The notes under the pieces were generated by a model, which was not told where the DNA came from, made no database searches, and worked only from the letters and a program-made list of their open reading frames with translations. A program made the position numbers and the translations under genes. From Chitinophaga pinensis (GTDB taxonomy: Bacteria > Bacteroidota > Bacteroidia > UBA4408), in NCBI GenBank assembly GCA_945861665.1, contig CAMAVS010000001.1, positions 272,403 to 336,402 of the forward strand: a stretch of DNA of 64,000 nucleotides, written 5' to 3'. Positions 43,641 to 53,313 of this stretch are shown piece by piece (positions within the stretch are counted from its first letter, which is position 1; each line of letters opens with the position of its first letter).

Positions 43641-44711
43641 ATGACAAACGTATATCCTGAGTTTGATAATTTCAATGTTCTAATTGTTGGTGGTGCAGGT
43701 TTTGTAGGAAGTAACCTTACAAAAATGATTCTTAATTCTTGTAATAGCGTAACCGTTAAGGTGGTTGACAATTTGATGTCGGCTGAAAAAACAAACCTGC
43801 CCAATAATAATCGCTTGACTTTTATTGAAGGTTCTATAACGGATGATAAGATATTGGCGCAAATAAAGGATAATTTGGACTATATTTTTCACGTTGCAAC
43901 CTATCACGGCAATCAAAGTTCCATTCACGATCCTATTGCCGATCACGATAACAATACACTTACAACCTTAAAATTATTTGAACACATTAAACATTTCAGC
44001 AAACTGAAAAAATTAGTGTACTCTTCGGCAGGTTGTTCGGTTGCTGAAAAAACCTTTGATGAAGCAAGTGCTACCGAAGAAAAAGAGTTTACGTCTATTA
44101 AGCACGACAGCCCATACTCTATCTCAAAAATAATTGGCGAATTTTATTCTGTCTATTATTTTGGTCAACACAAACTGCCAACGGTTCGCGCACGTTTTCA
44201 GAATGTATACGGACCTGGTGAGGTACTGGGAGCAGGACAATGGAGAGGAACTCCAGCCAGTGTATGGAGAAACGTTACTCCTACTTTTGTTTACAAAGCA
44301 ATGTACGGTTTGCCCATTCCCTTAGAAAACGAAGGTATTGCAACCCGTGATTTTATTTACGTTGAGGACATTTGTCGCGGACTTATTGCCTGTGCATTGA
44401 AAGGAAAAGCAGGTGAAGTATACAACATAGCAAGCGGTAAAGAAACTACAATTGCCGAACTTGCGAATACACTTATATCGCTTACAGGAAACAAATCAGT
44501 TATTCAACATTTACCAAAGCGACCTTGGGATAACTCAGGTAAACGTTATGGAAGTACCGAAAAATCGAAACGTGAACTTGGTTTTGAAGCAACAATAGAC
44601 TTGGCTGAAGGATTGAAAAATACGGTTGAATGGACAAAAGAAAACCTATCCATCATTCAAAAAAACATCGATAAGCACAATGCTAAAATGAAAGAGATCG
44701 GAGCATTATAA
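43641..44711 (+). CDS. NAD-dependent sugar epimerase (WbmF-like)
   Basis: 356 residues from ATG 43641, which is 1 nt after the stop of its partner; an in-frame TTG at 43623 would overlap it and is less likely. Rossmann motif NVLIVGGAGFVGSNLTKMIL; SSAGCSVAEK and YSISKIIGEFY supply Ser and YxxxK; FQNVYGPGEVLGAGQWRGTP is a characteristic long loop. It forms a tandem pair with the preceding epimerase, which suggests consecutive steps on one sugar. Confidence 0.8.
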   Translation: MTNVYPEFDNFNVLIVGGAGFVGSNLTKMILNSCNSVTVKVVDNLMSAEKTNLPNNNRLTFIEGSITDDKILAQIKDNLDYIFHVATYHGNQSSIHDPIADHDNNTLTTLKLFEHIKHFSKLKKLVYSSAGCSVAEKTFDEASATEEKEFTSIKHDSPYSISKIIGEFYSVYYFGQHKLPTVRARFQNVYGPGEVLGAGQWRGTPASVWRNVTPTFVYKAMYGLPIPLENEGIATRDFIYVEDICRGLIACALKGKAGEVYNIASGKETTIAELANTLISLTGNKSVIQHLPKRPWDNSGKRYGSTEKSKRELGFEATIDLAEGLKNTVEWTKENLSIIQKNIDKHNAKMKEIGAL

Positions 44712-44733
44712 ATCTATTTCACTTTCTATTTGT

Positions 44734-45999
44734 ATGAAAAAAAAAGTACTTGTTTTATGCTATAGTGAGTTAAACCTCGACCCCCGCTTAAGGCATCAGG
44801 TACAATGGCTGAAAGACGATTACGATGTAACTGTTTCAGGATTAAAAAATTTCGAAGACATTCCTGTACGTTTTATTCCCATTACTCCTCAATTTTCCAT
44901 TGATAAGTTCAATGCGCAGAAACAAAAGATTAAAACCATTGATTTTCACTTAAGCTACCCTACACCATTACGCAAGTTATTTTCGTTGTTTATAAAGGGC
45001 TATTTATTTATTCAAAACACACCCAATTTATTGCTCTCTGAGAAGCAACAATATGAAAACACCTATTGGTTCAACAATGTGTGGTATGGCCGCTGTCCCG
45101 ATGAGAGAATGGATTATATTGATTCACTAAAAGGTGAATATTTCGATTTTATTCTTGCCAATGATATTGAAACATTGCCACTGGCACTGAAAATTTCAAA
45201 TGGTAAATCAAAAGTCATCCTGGATTCACACGAATACCACCCGGGTGAATCGGACGAAAAGAAGGATTGGGTAAAAAAGCAAAAAGCAGTTGTTACCTAT
45301 CTATGCAAGGAGTACATTCCTAAAGTTGATTTAATGTTTACTGTTGGTCATAATATTTCAAAGAAGTTTGAAGCAGAGTTTCATAAAAAATCATTTGTAA
45401 TCACAAATGCACCTAGCTATTCGGCTAATTTAAATCCTATTCCTGTGGGTGAAAAAATAAAAATCATTCACCACGGCTTGTGTGTCAACGGCAGAAACAT
45501 TGGCGCAATGATTGAAATGATGAAATATACCGATGAACGATTTACTTTAGATTTGATGTTACTTCCTGTTGCTTGGGAAAAAGAATATTACGAGGAACTA
45601 AAAACAGAAGCTGTAAAATACAAAAACGTTAAAATTCTATTGCCAGTTCCTACAAGTGAAATAACCCAATTTACCAACCAATACGACATTGGTTTATTTT
45701 TACTACCTCCTGTTAATTTTAATTATACGAATGCCTTGCCCAATAAATTTTTCGAATTTGTACAAGCGCGTTTAGCAATAGCCATAGGACCATCGCCCGA
45801 AATGGCTAAATACATAAACAAGTATGAACTTGGAATAATATCGGATGACTTTAGTCCGCAATCCTTAGCAAAGACAATAAACCAACTTACACCTGAGCAA
45901 ATTTGGCATCACAAACAACAGTCTCATAAATATGCTTACGATTTATCTGCCGAAAAAAACAAGCAATTGCTTTTATCGAAAGTGAAAGAATTAATCTGA
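44734..45999 (+). CDS. Glycosyltransferase family 4-like
   Basis: 421 residues, GT-B fold. N-terminal half: KKVLVLCYSELNLDPRLRHQVQWLKDDYDVTVSG and VILDSHEYHPGESDEKKDW. C-terminal half: KIIHHGLCVNGRNIGAMIEMMKYTDERFTLDLML and DIGLFLLPPVNFNYTNALPNKFFEFVQARLAIAIGP with E in the FxExxxA donor-site pattern. Donor and acceptor unknown. Followed by the third AsnB homologue. Confidence 0.85.
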   Translation: MKKKVLVLCYSELNLDPRLRHQVQWLKDDYDVTVSGLKNFEDIPVRFIPITPQFSIDKFNAQKQKIKTIDFHLSYPTPLRKLFSLFIKGYLFIQNTPNLLLSEKQQYENTYWFNNVWYGRCPDERMDYIDSLKGEYFDFILANDIETLPLALKISNGKSKVILDSHEYHPGESDEKKDWVKKQKAVVTYLCKEYIPKVDLMFTVGHNISKKFEAEFHKKSFVITNAPSYSANLNPIPVGEKIKIIHHGLCVNGRNIGAMIEMMKYTDERFTLDLMLLPVAWEKEYYEELKTEAVKYKNVKILLPVPTSEITQFTNQYDIGLFLLPPVNFNYTNALPNKFFEFVQARLAIAIGPSPEMAKYINKYELGIISDDFSPQSLAKTINQLTPEQIWHHKQQSHKYAYDLSAEKNKQLLLSKVKELI

Positions 46000-46007
46000 T
46001 TTTATAT

Positions 46008-46015
46008 TACTTTTG
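46008..46015 (+). promoter_or_regulatory. Possible promoter before the third AsnB gene
   Basis: TACTTTTG, exact TAnnTTTG, 19 nt before the start codon. No clear -33 TTTG at the expected distance. Confidence 0.3.
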
Positions 46016-46034
46016 AGTGCATTAACAGATTTAT

Positions 46035-47915
46035 ATGTGTGGCATTGCAGGCATCTTTAGTTTACAGCAGCAGGTTCATTTAAGCCAAATAAAGCAAATG
46101 ACCGATGCCATTCCTCACCGTGGACCGGATGGTGAAGGGCATTGGATAAATAGCGAAGGCACTCTCGCTTTAGGTCACCGAAGATTATCCATTATAGACC
46201 TTACGGACGATGGAAAGCAACCAATGCACTTTTCGGATAGCAGGTATACCATCACTTTTAACGGTGAAATTTACAATTACATCGAATTAAAAGAACAACT
46301 CGTTAAACAAGGAATAAAGTTCAGTTCGCAATCCGACACAGAAGTATTATTGGCCTTATTTTCACTTAAAAAAGAAAAATGTGTAGAGGAATTGGATGGA
46401 ATGTTCTCCTTTGCTATATGGGACAATGTAGAAAAAAAATTATTTTGTGCACGCGATCGATTTGGAGAAAAGCCATTTTACTATCACTATGTAAAAGGAG
46501 AAAAATTTATTTTCGGATCGGAAATGAAAGAGTTGTGGGCATATGGTATTCCGAAAAGGAAAAATGACAAAATGTTGTTGAATTTTTTTCTGAATAAATA
46601 CAGATTGGATAATTACGAAAATCCTTCCGAAACATTCTTCCTCGGCATTCAAAAGCTTGAACCTGCACATTATATTTATATTGACAAAAACGGTACGCTT
46701 ACAAAAAAGCAATATTGGGACATCAATACAAAAAAAACAGATGATACTATTTCATTTGAGGAGGCTTCCGAAAAATTCAAAGAACTATTATACCGTTCCA
46801 TTTCTCTCCGCTTGCGTTCTGATGTCCCTGTAGGATCTAGTCTTTCAGGCGGACTCGATAGCTCCACCATTGTGTGTGCAATCAATAAAATGGACAGTAA
46901 CAAAAACATTGTTCAGAAAACATTCTCGGCACGTTTCAAAAATTTTGAAAAGGACGAAGGCTACTTTATGCAGCAGGTAATTGATTCAACCAATGCCGAA
47001 GCGCATTTTACTTATCCTGATGAAGAAGCATTTGTAAAAGAGTTTCAAAAACTTTGTTACCACCAAGAAGAACCTTTTGGCGGAGGAAGTATTTTTGCTC
47101 AGTGGAAAGTAATGGAGCTTGCGCGTAAAAACAATGTAACTGTGTTGCTTGACGGACAAGGTGCGGATGAAATTATGGCAGGATACCTGTATTATTTCCA
47201 AACCTACCTCTACCAATTATTCCAAACCAGTTCACCTTTATATTTAAATGAATTGGCAAGTTACCAGAAAATGCACAACCCAAATTTCAAGGCATTTAAA
47301 ACAAAGGAAGGCGGATCTGTTCAACTAAAGCACAACAAAATAAACACCCTTGTAAAGGATATTATACGACCCGTTTACCGAACAGTATTTCCTTTACAAA
47401 ACCAACAAATGGCATTGAATAACAACAGTTTTTTAACCAAAGAATTTCAATCACAATTCAATCAAAACGATGTTATAAAAAATAAATTTGGTGGGGGCTT
47501 AACCGAACAACTATATATTAATACACGTGTAAATGGATTGCAAGACCTACTGCGCTTTGCTGACAGAAACTCTATGGCACATTCGCGCGAAGTACGTTTA
47601 CCTTTTTTAAACCACAATTTAGTGGAATTTTTATTCACACTGCCTTCTCATTATAAAATTCACAACGGTTGGACGAAGTACATCCTTCGCAAATCGGCTG
47701 AAGACATACTTCCAAAAGAAATAACATGGCGGGTTGATAAAATTGGATACGAACCACCGCAAAAGAAATGGATGGAAAATCCGATAATGAAAGACTTGGT
47801 AAATGAATCAATGCTGTTATTAGAAAAGGAAAAAATTGTAAGTCCAAAAAGAGAACAACAAAACCAAGATGCTGAATGGGGAAGCCTTGTGGTGGCGAAT
47901 ACCTTGTTTAAATAA
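46035..47915 (+). CDS. Asparagine synthase family amidotransferase, copy 3
   Basis: 626 residues with catalytic Cys2 (MCGIAGIFS), HRGPDGEGH, LGHRRLSIIDL and the PPi-loop SGGLDS starting at S271 intact. The synthetase domain carries VLLDGQGADEIMAGYLYYF and MAHSREVRLPFLNHNLVEF. It ends the rightward locus; the next gene is convergent after 8 nt. Glutamine-dependent amidation of a glycan precursor is the favoured role; cellular asparagine synthesis is the alternative. Confidence 0.9.
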   Translation: MCGIAGIFSLQQQVHLSQIKQMTDAIPHRGPDGEGHWINSEGTLALGHRRLSIIDLTDDGKQPMHFSDSRYTITFNGEIYNYIELKEQLVKQGIKFSSQSDTEVLLALFSLKKEKCVEELDGMFSFAIWDNVEKKLFCARDRFGEKPFYYHYVKGEKFIFGSEMKELWAYGIPKRKNDKMLLNFFLNKYRLDNYENPSETFFLGIQKLEPAHYIYIDKNGTLTKKQYWDINTKKTDDTISFEEASEKFKELLYRSISLRLRSDVPVGSSLSGGLDSSTIVCAINKMDSNKNIVQKTFSARFKNFEKDEGYFMQQVIDSTNAEAHFTYPDEEAFVKEFQKLCYHQEEPFGGGSIFAQWKVMELARKNNVTVLLDGQGADEIMAGYLYYFQTYLYQLFQTSSPLYLNELASYQKMHNPNFKAFKTKEGGSVQLKHNKINTLVKDIIRPVYRTVFPLQNQQMALNNNSFLTKEFQSQFNQNDVIKNKFGGGLTEQLYINTRVNGLQDLLRFADRNSMAHSREVRLPFLNHNLVEFLFTLPSHYKIHNGWTKYILRKSAEDILPKEITWRVDKIGYEPPQKKWMENPIMKDLVNESMLLLEKEKIVSPKREQQNQDAEWGSLVVANTLFK

Positions 47916-47923
47916 GCCCTTTC

Positions 47924-49144
47924 TTAAAACGAAATCACCTTTATCTCCACCCTCCTGTTTTGCTCCATTTCATCTGCTTTAACAGCTTTAGGGAAAAGCA
48001 TCTTACGATCGCCATAACCGTATGTGGACATACGCTCTGCATCAATACCCTTGTCTAATAAATACTTAAAAACTGTATTTGCTCTTTGTTCCGAAAGCTG
48101 CTGGTGAATAATTGCATCAGAGGGGCCACCCCATCCATTTGTGTGACCCTCAATGGATATAACCAATTTGTTATTCTTTTTCATTAATTTACACAATGCA
48201 TCGGCCGAGGAATGTGAAGCAATGAGCATATTCGGAAGACCTCCAGCAAAATTTATATTCTTAAAAACATAACTTTTACCTTTCTTTAATTCCGGCAACA
48301 CAGTATGGATGTCTTTCCACCCTTCTATATTGTTGCTATTCAAAACTTTGGTATCCAAAAATGATTTATCGTTGGAGAAATTAAGGGTATAATTCTCATT
48401 TTCGTTCAAATAAGCATTTAACTGATAGGTACCATCCTCTTTGGTTTTCATTGTTTCAACCTCTGTCCCCTTACTATCGGTAATAGATATATCGGCTTTT
48501 AAGGGAACAGCAGTTTCACTCACTATAGTACCCGAAATTTCAATTAGTTTTTTGTAATTTAATTTAAGGCTGTGTCCCGACCCTTCCGAGTAAACATTGT
48601 CAACCAACAAATAATAACGTTCACCTTTTTTAACTTCTAAAAATTGTGAGTAGGCATTTTTTAAACCTTGTCCTACAAAATCCTCATTAGCTTTCGTACT
48701 CAAACCTGTAATACCTTTTATGTCATCCTTATTACGCGAAATATTTGAACGTATCGGCTTTACTTTTTGAGCTACAACTTTCTCACAAAAAGTTGAATCG
48801 TTGTACTTAAACAACATAAAATCATAATCATCAGTAGTTTTTGAGGGACTCACTTCCAAGGTAATGGAGCCATCATGCATACAAACAAAAGTATACCAAG
48901 CGGTATTGTGCTCCTCCTCAAAGTACATTGTGCCACCTTTTGTTCCTTTTATTTCTTGCATTTCCCCAAATGAAGTAGGGGCTTTAGTTGGACCGTACAG
49001 ACAAACCTTATCGAATTTCAATTCAATAGCTTCTGAACAATCACCCGCTGTATTTTTTGTAACAACAGGGACTACCTGTGTCACTTGTGCCTGAATAAAA
49101 AAAGACAGGGAAATAAATAACAGAACAAGCGAAAGGCTTTTCAT
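47924..49144 (-). CDS. OmpA family outer-membrane protein with Ig-like/CarboxypepD-like region
   Basis: About 406 residues from the Met at 49144 (MKSLSLVLLFISLSFFIQAQ, signal peptide); an open frame extends 5 codons upstream to another ATG at 49159. The middle has EISGTIVSETAVPLKADISITDSKG (carboxypeptidase-regulatory-like beta sandwich). The C-terminus is an OmpA peptidoglycan-binding domain (KLVISIEGHTNGWGGPSDAIIHQQLSEQRANTVFKYLLDKGIDAERMSTYGYGDRKML). It anchors the outer membrane to peptidoglycan. Similar Bacteroidota OmpA proteins occur with T9SS or surface layers. Divergent from hisS. Confidence 0.85.
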   Translation of the reverse strand: MKSLSLVLLFISLSFFIQAQVTQVVPVVTKNTAGDCSEAIELKFDKVCLYGPTKAPTSFGEMQEIKGTKGGTMYFEEEHNTAWYTFVCMHDGSITLEVSPSKTTDDYDFMLFKYNDSTFCEKVVAQKVKPIRSNISRNKDDIKGITGLSTKANEDFVGQGLKNAYSQFLEVKKGERYYLLVDNVYSEGSGHSLKLNYKKLIEISGTIVSETAVPLKADISITDSKGTEVETMKTKEDGTYQLNAYLNENENYTLNFSNDKSFLDTKVLNSNNIEGWKDIHTVLPELKKGKSYVFKNINFAGGLPNMLIASHSSADALCKLMKKNNKLVISIEGHTNGWGGPSDAIIHQQLSEQRANTVFKYLLDKGIDAERMSTYGYGDRKMLFPKAVKADEMEQNRRVEIKVISF

Positions 49145-49190
49145 ACAAAGAAAACACAATGATTTAATAATTATTGAGTGCTATTAAAAG

Positions 49191-49198
49191 CAAAAATA
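49191..49198 (-). promoter_or_regulatory. -7 box of the OmpA family gene
   Basis: The minus strand reads TATTTTTG, exact TAnnTTTG, 46 nt before the proposed start at 49144. It abuts a GATATTTG near-match for hisS on the plus strand (49200-49207), so the two divergent promoters are almost back to back. Confidence 0.4.
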
Positions 49199-49226
49199 CG
49201 ATATTTGTAACAAATAAGTAGTAAAA

Positions 49227-50591
49227 GTGAAACCCTCAACACCTAAAGGCACACGCGATTTTTCACCGGAAGAAATGGTGAAACGCAATTTTATTTTTGA
49301 CAACATTAAACAAGTATTTCAGCTTTATGGTTATTTGCAGATTGAAACACCTGCTATGGAAAACCTATCGACCCTTATGGGTAATTATGGTGAAGAGGGT
49401 GACAAACTTATTTTTAAGATTTTAAACAGCGGAGAGTATCTTTTAGGAATAGATGAAAAATTACTAAACATCAACAACTCAAAAATTTTAACAAATACAA
49501 TTTCCGAAAAAGCACTAAAATATGACCTCACTGTTCCTTTTGCACGCTATGTAGTACAGCACCAAAACGAAATCACTTTCCCTTTTAAACGTTACCAAAT
49601 ACAACCTGTGTGGCGTGCAGACAGGCCACAAAAAGGACGTTACCGTGAGTTTTACCAATGCGATGCCGATGTGATAGGAAGTAATTCCCTGTTAAATGAA
49701 GTGGAGTTAGTACAAATTATTGACAGGGTATTTACGGGATTTAATTTGCCGGTTACCATAAAAATAAACAACCGAAAAATATTGAGCGGTATTGCCGAAA
49801 TAATTGGCGAACAGGATAAGATAATTAACATTACGGTTGCCATCGATAAGCTCGATAAAATTGGCGTAGATGGAGTAAATAAGGAATTACAAGAAAACGG
49901 ATTAAGTGTAAGTGCCATCGAAAAATTACAGCCCTTAATTGCTTTTACAGGAACTACAAGCGATAAATTAAACTTTCTAAAACAGCTCTTATCAAATTCC
50001 GAAGTTGGCAAAAAGGGAATTGAAGAAATTGAATACATCTTTAATACCGTTTCAAAAACTTCAAACATCAAAGCTATCTTGGAGTGCGACATTACCCTTG
50101 CCAGAGGTTTAAACTATTATACGGGTGCTATTTTTGAAGTAAAGGCAAATACAGGAACATTAAGTAGTAGTATTTGCGGTGGCGGTCGTTATGATGACCT
50201 AACAGATATTTTTGGATTACCGAATATATCGGGAGTTGGTATTTCATTTGGTGCCGATAGAATTTACGATGTATTGGAAGAAATGAATTTGTATCCGGCT
50301 TCGGTAGCTGCATCTACCAAAATTCTATTTGTATGTTTAGGGGAAAATGAACAACAATATAGCTTACCCTTACTTACACAACTGCGCGATGCTGGAATAA
50401 ATGCGGAAATGTATCCCGATGCAAATGCAAAAATAAAAAAGCAAATGAGTTATGCCTCTGCAAAAAAAACACCTTATGTTGTTTTAGTAGGCAACGATGA
50501 AATGAAAAGTGGAAAACTTACTGTAAAAAATATGCAAAGCGGAGAACAACAAAAAATTGATATGGCCGATATTATTTCGATGCTTAAATAA
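49227..50591 (+). CDS. hisS: Histidyl-tRNA synthetase
   Basis: 454 residues, GTG start ([24 protein letters not shown]). Class II synthetase motifs are visible: motif 2 in [32 protein letters not shown], the histidine-specific [13 protein letters not shown] with [12 protein letters not shown], motif 3 [17 protein letters not shown], and a C-terminal anticodon-binding domain. A possible -7 box GATATTTG is 20 nt upstream. The 3' end overlaps a small frame on the other strand. Confidence 0.96.
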   Translation: MKPSTPKGTRDFSPEEMVKRNFIFDNIKQVFQLYGYLQIETPAMENLSTLMGNYGEEGDKLIFKILNSGEYLLGIDEKLLNINNSKILTNTISEKALKYDLTVPFARYVVQHQNEITFPFKRYQIQPVWRADRPQKGRYREFYQCDADVIGSNSLLNEVELVQIIDRVFTGFNLPVTIKINNRKILSGIAEIIGEQDKIINITVAIDKLDKIGVDGVNKELQENGLSVSAIEKLQPLIAFTGTTSDKLNFLKQLLSNSEVGKKGIEEIEYIFNTVSKTSNIKAILECDITLARGLNYYTGAIFEVKANTGTLSSSICGGGRYDDLTDIFGLPNISGVGISFGADRIYDVLEEMNLYPASVAASTKILFVCLGENEQQYSLPLLTQLRDAGINAEMYPDANAKIKKQMSYASAKKTPYVVLVGNDEMKSGKLTVKNMQSGEQQKIDMADIISMLK

Positions 50592-50742
50592 ACATAAACC
50601 TTTTTCCTATTACCAATACATCGTCTAGTTGTTCATTTTTAGCGGACCATTCTGTACAATAATCAACCACTATACTACCTTGTTCCTCTACTGTTTTATT
50701 TTGTATAAAAAGCAATAACTCCTTATTACGTTTATTTTTCAT
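50584..50742 (-). CDS. Small hypothetical protein of 52 residues, or gene remnant
   Basis: ATG at 50742, stop at 50584-50586, overlapping the hisS end by 8 nt in the opposite direction. The sequence [20 protein letters not shown], followed by [20 protein letters not shown], looks coding and faintly recalls a thioredoxin start (VDFxAxWC) with the active-site cysteines missing. A second open stretch in another frame (50739-50807, reading [15 protein letters not shown] before a stop) overlaps its start by ATGA but has no ATG. This suggests decay of a larger gene. Reality as a gene is uncertain. Confidence 0.3.
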   Translation of the reverse strand: MKNKRNKELLLFIQNKTVEEQGSIVVDYCTEWSAKNEQLDDVLVIGKRFMFI

Positions 50743-50823
50743 TTTTTATCCTCTGGACCACCAAACTGATCAGCATACCCCAACTGTGGAAATGAATAGC
50801 ACGGCTTTTATTTCCGTTCAAAA

Positions 50824-51690
50824 TCATAGGGCATTCAGCAATCGTTTCATCTCATCTACTTTATCAGGATATCCTAATTTTTTAAAAGAAAAAATAAGAT
50901 TATATATTAAACGTTTTACGATATCAACGTTGGAGCAAGGTTCAAAATATTCAGCAGAAGGTTCGAGCTTCAGTTGCTTTAAAAAAAGATCTATTTCCAT
51001 TTTGCTAAAAACAGAACCTCTGTTAAAGGGGTTAATATAAAAAAGCACATTGGTACTCTCCTTTTTAGTTGGAATAGGCAAATAATGAGTATCTTCAACA
51101 TAAGCAAGTATAAAATGCTCGGGTAAATTAACACCGTATATATTCACATCCAAACGTTGAGCAATAATAGCATACAATACTGAAAGCGACAATGGATTCC
51201 CTTTTTTACTTTCTAACACATTGTTGATGTAAGAGTTTTGAGGTGCATGAAAATTAGCCGTATTACCACTAAAGCCGTGTACATCAAAAATTATATGATT
51301 CAGAACCCTTACTTTCTCTAAAGCAGTAAGGTTATTGTTTAACTCAAGCCAAATATCCTGTTTAATGCGTTCAATGTGCGTCATTATTTTAAGCTCATTC
51401 AAATCGGGATACTGATAACGAGCTACTAATATAACACCCGCAAGTAGGTCCTTGCCTCCCCCTTTTGCCCAATCAGTAAGTTGCTTATTGACGGTATCGT
51501 ATTGAATAAAGTGTATAATGTTTTCGATACGTACTTGCATTCTATGATCAAATGAATTCTCCCAAGCATTTTCAAGTACCGGAATTACTTCACTGCCCAA
51601 CGAAAGAATTTTACCCTTAATATGCTTAAAAATATCCTCATCGGGATCTTCAAGCAAACGAATCAATGCATCTATCTCGTTCTTGTCCAT
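50824..51690 (-). CDS. SirB1-like transglutaminase-core family protein
   Basis: 288 residues. N-terminal HEAT-like helices (LLEDPDEDIFKHIKGKILSLGSEVIPVLENAW), then the SirB1 core FHAPQNSYINNVLESKKGNPLSLSVLYAIIAQRLDVNIYGVNLPEHFILAYV. In SirB1/Transglut_core2 proteins the catalytic cysteine is usually replaced, and here no Cys is in that position (NPLSLSVLY), so it is probably non-enzymatic. Function unknown; possible regulatory or binding role. Confidence 0.83.
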   Translation of the reverse strand: MDKNEIDALIRLLEDPDEDIFKHIKGKILSLGSEVIPVLENAWENSFDHRMQVRIENIIHFIQYDTVNKQLTDWAKGGGKDLLAGVILVARYQYPDLNELKIMTHIERIKQDIWLELNNNLTALEKVRVLNHIIFDVHGFSGNTANFHAPQNSYINNVLESKKGNPLSLSVLYAIIAQRLDVNIYGVNLPEHFILAYVEDTHYLPIPTKKESTNVLFYINPFNRGSVFSKMEIDLFLKQLKLEPSAEYFEPCSNVDIVKRLIYNLIFSFKKLGYPDKVDEMKRLLNAL

Positions 51691-51742
51691 CTTAAAAGCT
51701 TTGAATTACGATAAAAATACTTTAAATTTTCAAAAGGGCAAA

Positions 51743-52612
51743 TTATTTCGTCAAATTTTCAAGCGTTTGCCGAATTAAATCGTCTACCGTTTTATGATAA
51801 CTTTTACTATATTCCTTGCGCAAACGGTTAGCAATTACTGCACAAACAGTTGCTGCTTGGTGTCCTAACAATTTACTCAAACCATACAAAGCAGATGTTT
51901 CCATTTCAAAATTGGTAATTCTCAACCCATTGTAATTAAACGCAGTTAGCTGTTCGTTTAAATCATTCACGGCTGGTTTAAGACGCAGCACTCTGCCTTG
52001 TGGGCCATAAAAACCGCAGGCTGTGGCTGTAATTCCTGTAAATACATCTTTATCTAATTTTGAAACTAATTCAGAAGAAGCTTTAACAACATAAGGGTAA
52101 TTCAAAGTGCTTTTCCAATTGCTTTGTTTAATAAAAGCCTTCATTATATCATCTTCAAATTCATCCCCCACTTCATAAAAATTAAGCAAACCATCAAAGC
52201 CCATTCCGTAATGCGATAATACAACGGAATCAACAGGTATGTCTTCCTGCAAAGCACCCGATGTACCAATACGAACCAACTGAAGTGATGAATGATTTTC
52301 CTTTATCACTCTTTTATTCAAATCAATGTTTACCAATGCATCGAGTTCGTTTATTACTATATCAATATTGTCGGTACCTATTCCTGTTGATATAACACTA
52401 ATTTTTTTACCGTTAAAAAAACCTGTATTTGTAACAAATTCTCTATTTTGAACTTTCACCTCAATATTCTGAAAATGGTTTGACACCTGCTGTACTCGAC
52501 CTGGGTCGCCCACAAGTAGTATAATCTCACCAATATCATTCGGACTAAGTTTTAAGTGATAAATACTACCATCTGGATTTAGTATAAGTTCCGATTCAGG
52601 TATTCTATTCAT
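51743..52612 (-). CDS. Nucleoside phosphorylase (uridine phosphorylase-like)
   Basis: 289 residues. NP-I family signatures: ILLVGDPGRVQQVSNHFQ (phosphate loop with Gly-Asp-Pro-x-Arg), VRIGTSGALQEDIPVDSVVLSHYGMGFDG and ITNFEMETSALYGLSKLLGHQAATVCAVIANR (F-E-M-E-T ribose-binding). It cleaves nucleosides with phosphate. The sequence favours uridine phosphorylase over purine nucleoside phosphorylase because of the N-terminal GDPxR and overall form, but this is inference. Confidence 0.87.
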   Translation of the reverse strand: MNRIPESELILNPDGSIYHLKLSPNDIGEIILLVGDPGRVQQVSNHFQNIEVKVQNREFVTNTGFFNGKKISVISTGIGTDNIDIVINELDALVNIDLNKRVIKENHSSLQLVRIGTSGALQEDIPVDSVVLSHYGMGFDGLLNFYEVGDEFEDDIMKAFIKQSNWKSTLNYPYVVKASSELVSKLDKDVFTGITATACGFYGPQGRVLRLKPAVNDLNEQLTAFNYNGLRITNFEMETSALYGLSKLLGHQAATVCAVIANRLRKEYSKSYHKTVDDLIRQTLENLTK

Positions 52613-52732
52613 AGCTCTATTTGTTTAATACAAACTTATGCAATTTTAATTACTTTTACTCAAGCAACTGAATTTGGTGGAGGTGAACTTGGCGAAGCGG
52701 GCTCGGGAAAGAAGTTTTAGAGTCGAATTTAA

Positions 52733-53164
52733 TCAACTGAACAACTTTTTATTCATCACAATAGTATTGTCCTCGGCTTTAATGATCCAAGTGTTGTCAA
52801 ATATTTGAGGCAGATAACGATAATATAGTTTTATTCTAGTACCCGACTTTTTATCACTCACATTTTTCCTACTAACACCTGTAAACTCAAGGCATTTTAA
52901 GTTAGGATGTTCCTTTAAAAATATTTTCACAACGGCAACAACCGTAGCCATTACGCTGTACAGTTCCCCTTTATTAGTTTCAACATATTCCTCACCATCA
53001 TACTCGTCATTGGATACTCCAAAAACTACGGTTGCGTGCAATATATTATTCTGCTTCCGCCCAAAACGAACTTCGTAATCTATCCCAGCATCGGTGATAA
53101 ATAAATACAAACCAGCAGAACTAATTGCAGGATAAACAATAGGGTATATTTTTACTTCTCCCAT
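52733..53164 (-). CDS. Hypothetical protein of 143 residues
   Basis: No signal or membrane segment. It opens with beta strands (VKIYPIVYPAISSAGLYLFITDAGIDYEVRFGRKQNNILHATVVFGVSND), then a helix ELYSVMATVVAVVKIFLKEHP and strand CLEFTGVSRKN, ending TWIIKAEDNTIVMNKKLF. The pattern resembles small alpha/beta proteins carried by mobile or phage regions in Bacteroidota, but no family was firmly recognised. It is isolated between nucleoside phosphorylase and the LOG gene. Confidence 0.6.
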   Translation of the reverse strand: MGEVKIYPIVYPAISSAGLYLFITDAGIDYEVRFGRKQNNILHATVVFGVSNDEYDGEEYVETNKGELYSVMATVVAVVKIFLKEHPNLKCLEFTGVSRKNVSDKKSGTRIKLYYRYLPQIFDNTWIIKAEDNTIVMNKKLFS

Positions 53165-53313
53165 AAACGAAAAGTAAATTTATGCAATGACTTTGGATAA
53201 AATCCACTTTATATAATATTTTTTCAACCATCTTTACTTTTTAATTAAAAATTGTACTTTGCAACGAGTTATAAAGGCGATATCTTATATTAAAATCAAA
53301 AATAAATACATTT

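Noticed and set aside
47924-49144. OmpA gene as part of the polysaccharide locus
   Set aside because: It is on the opposite strand with its own promoter; no sequence link to glycan assembly.
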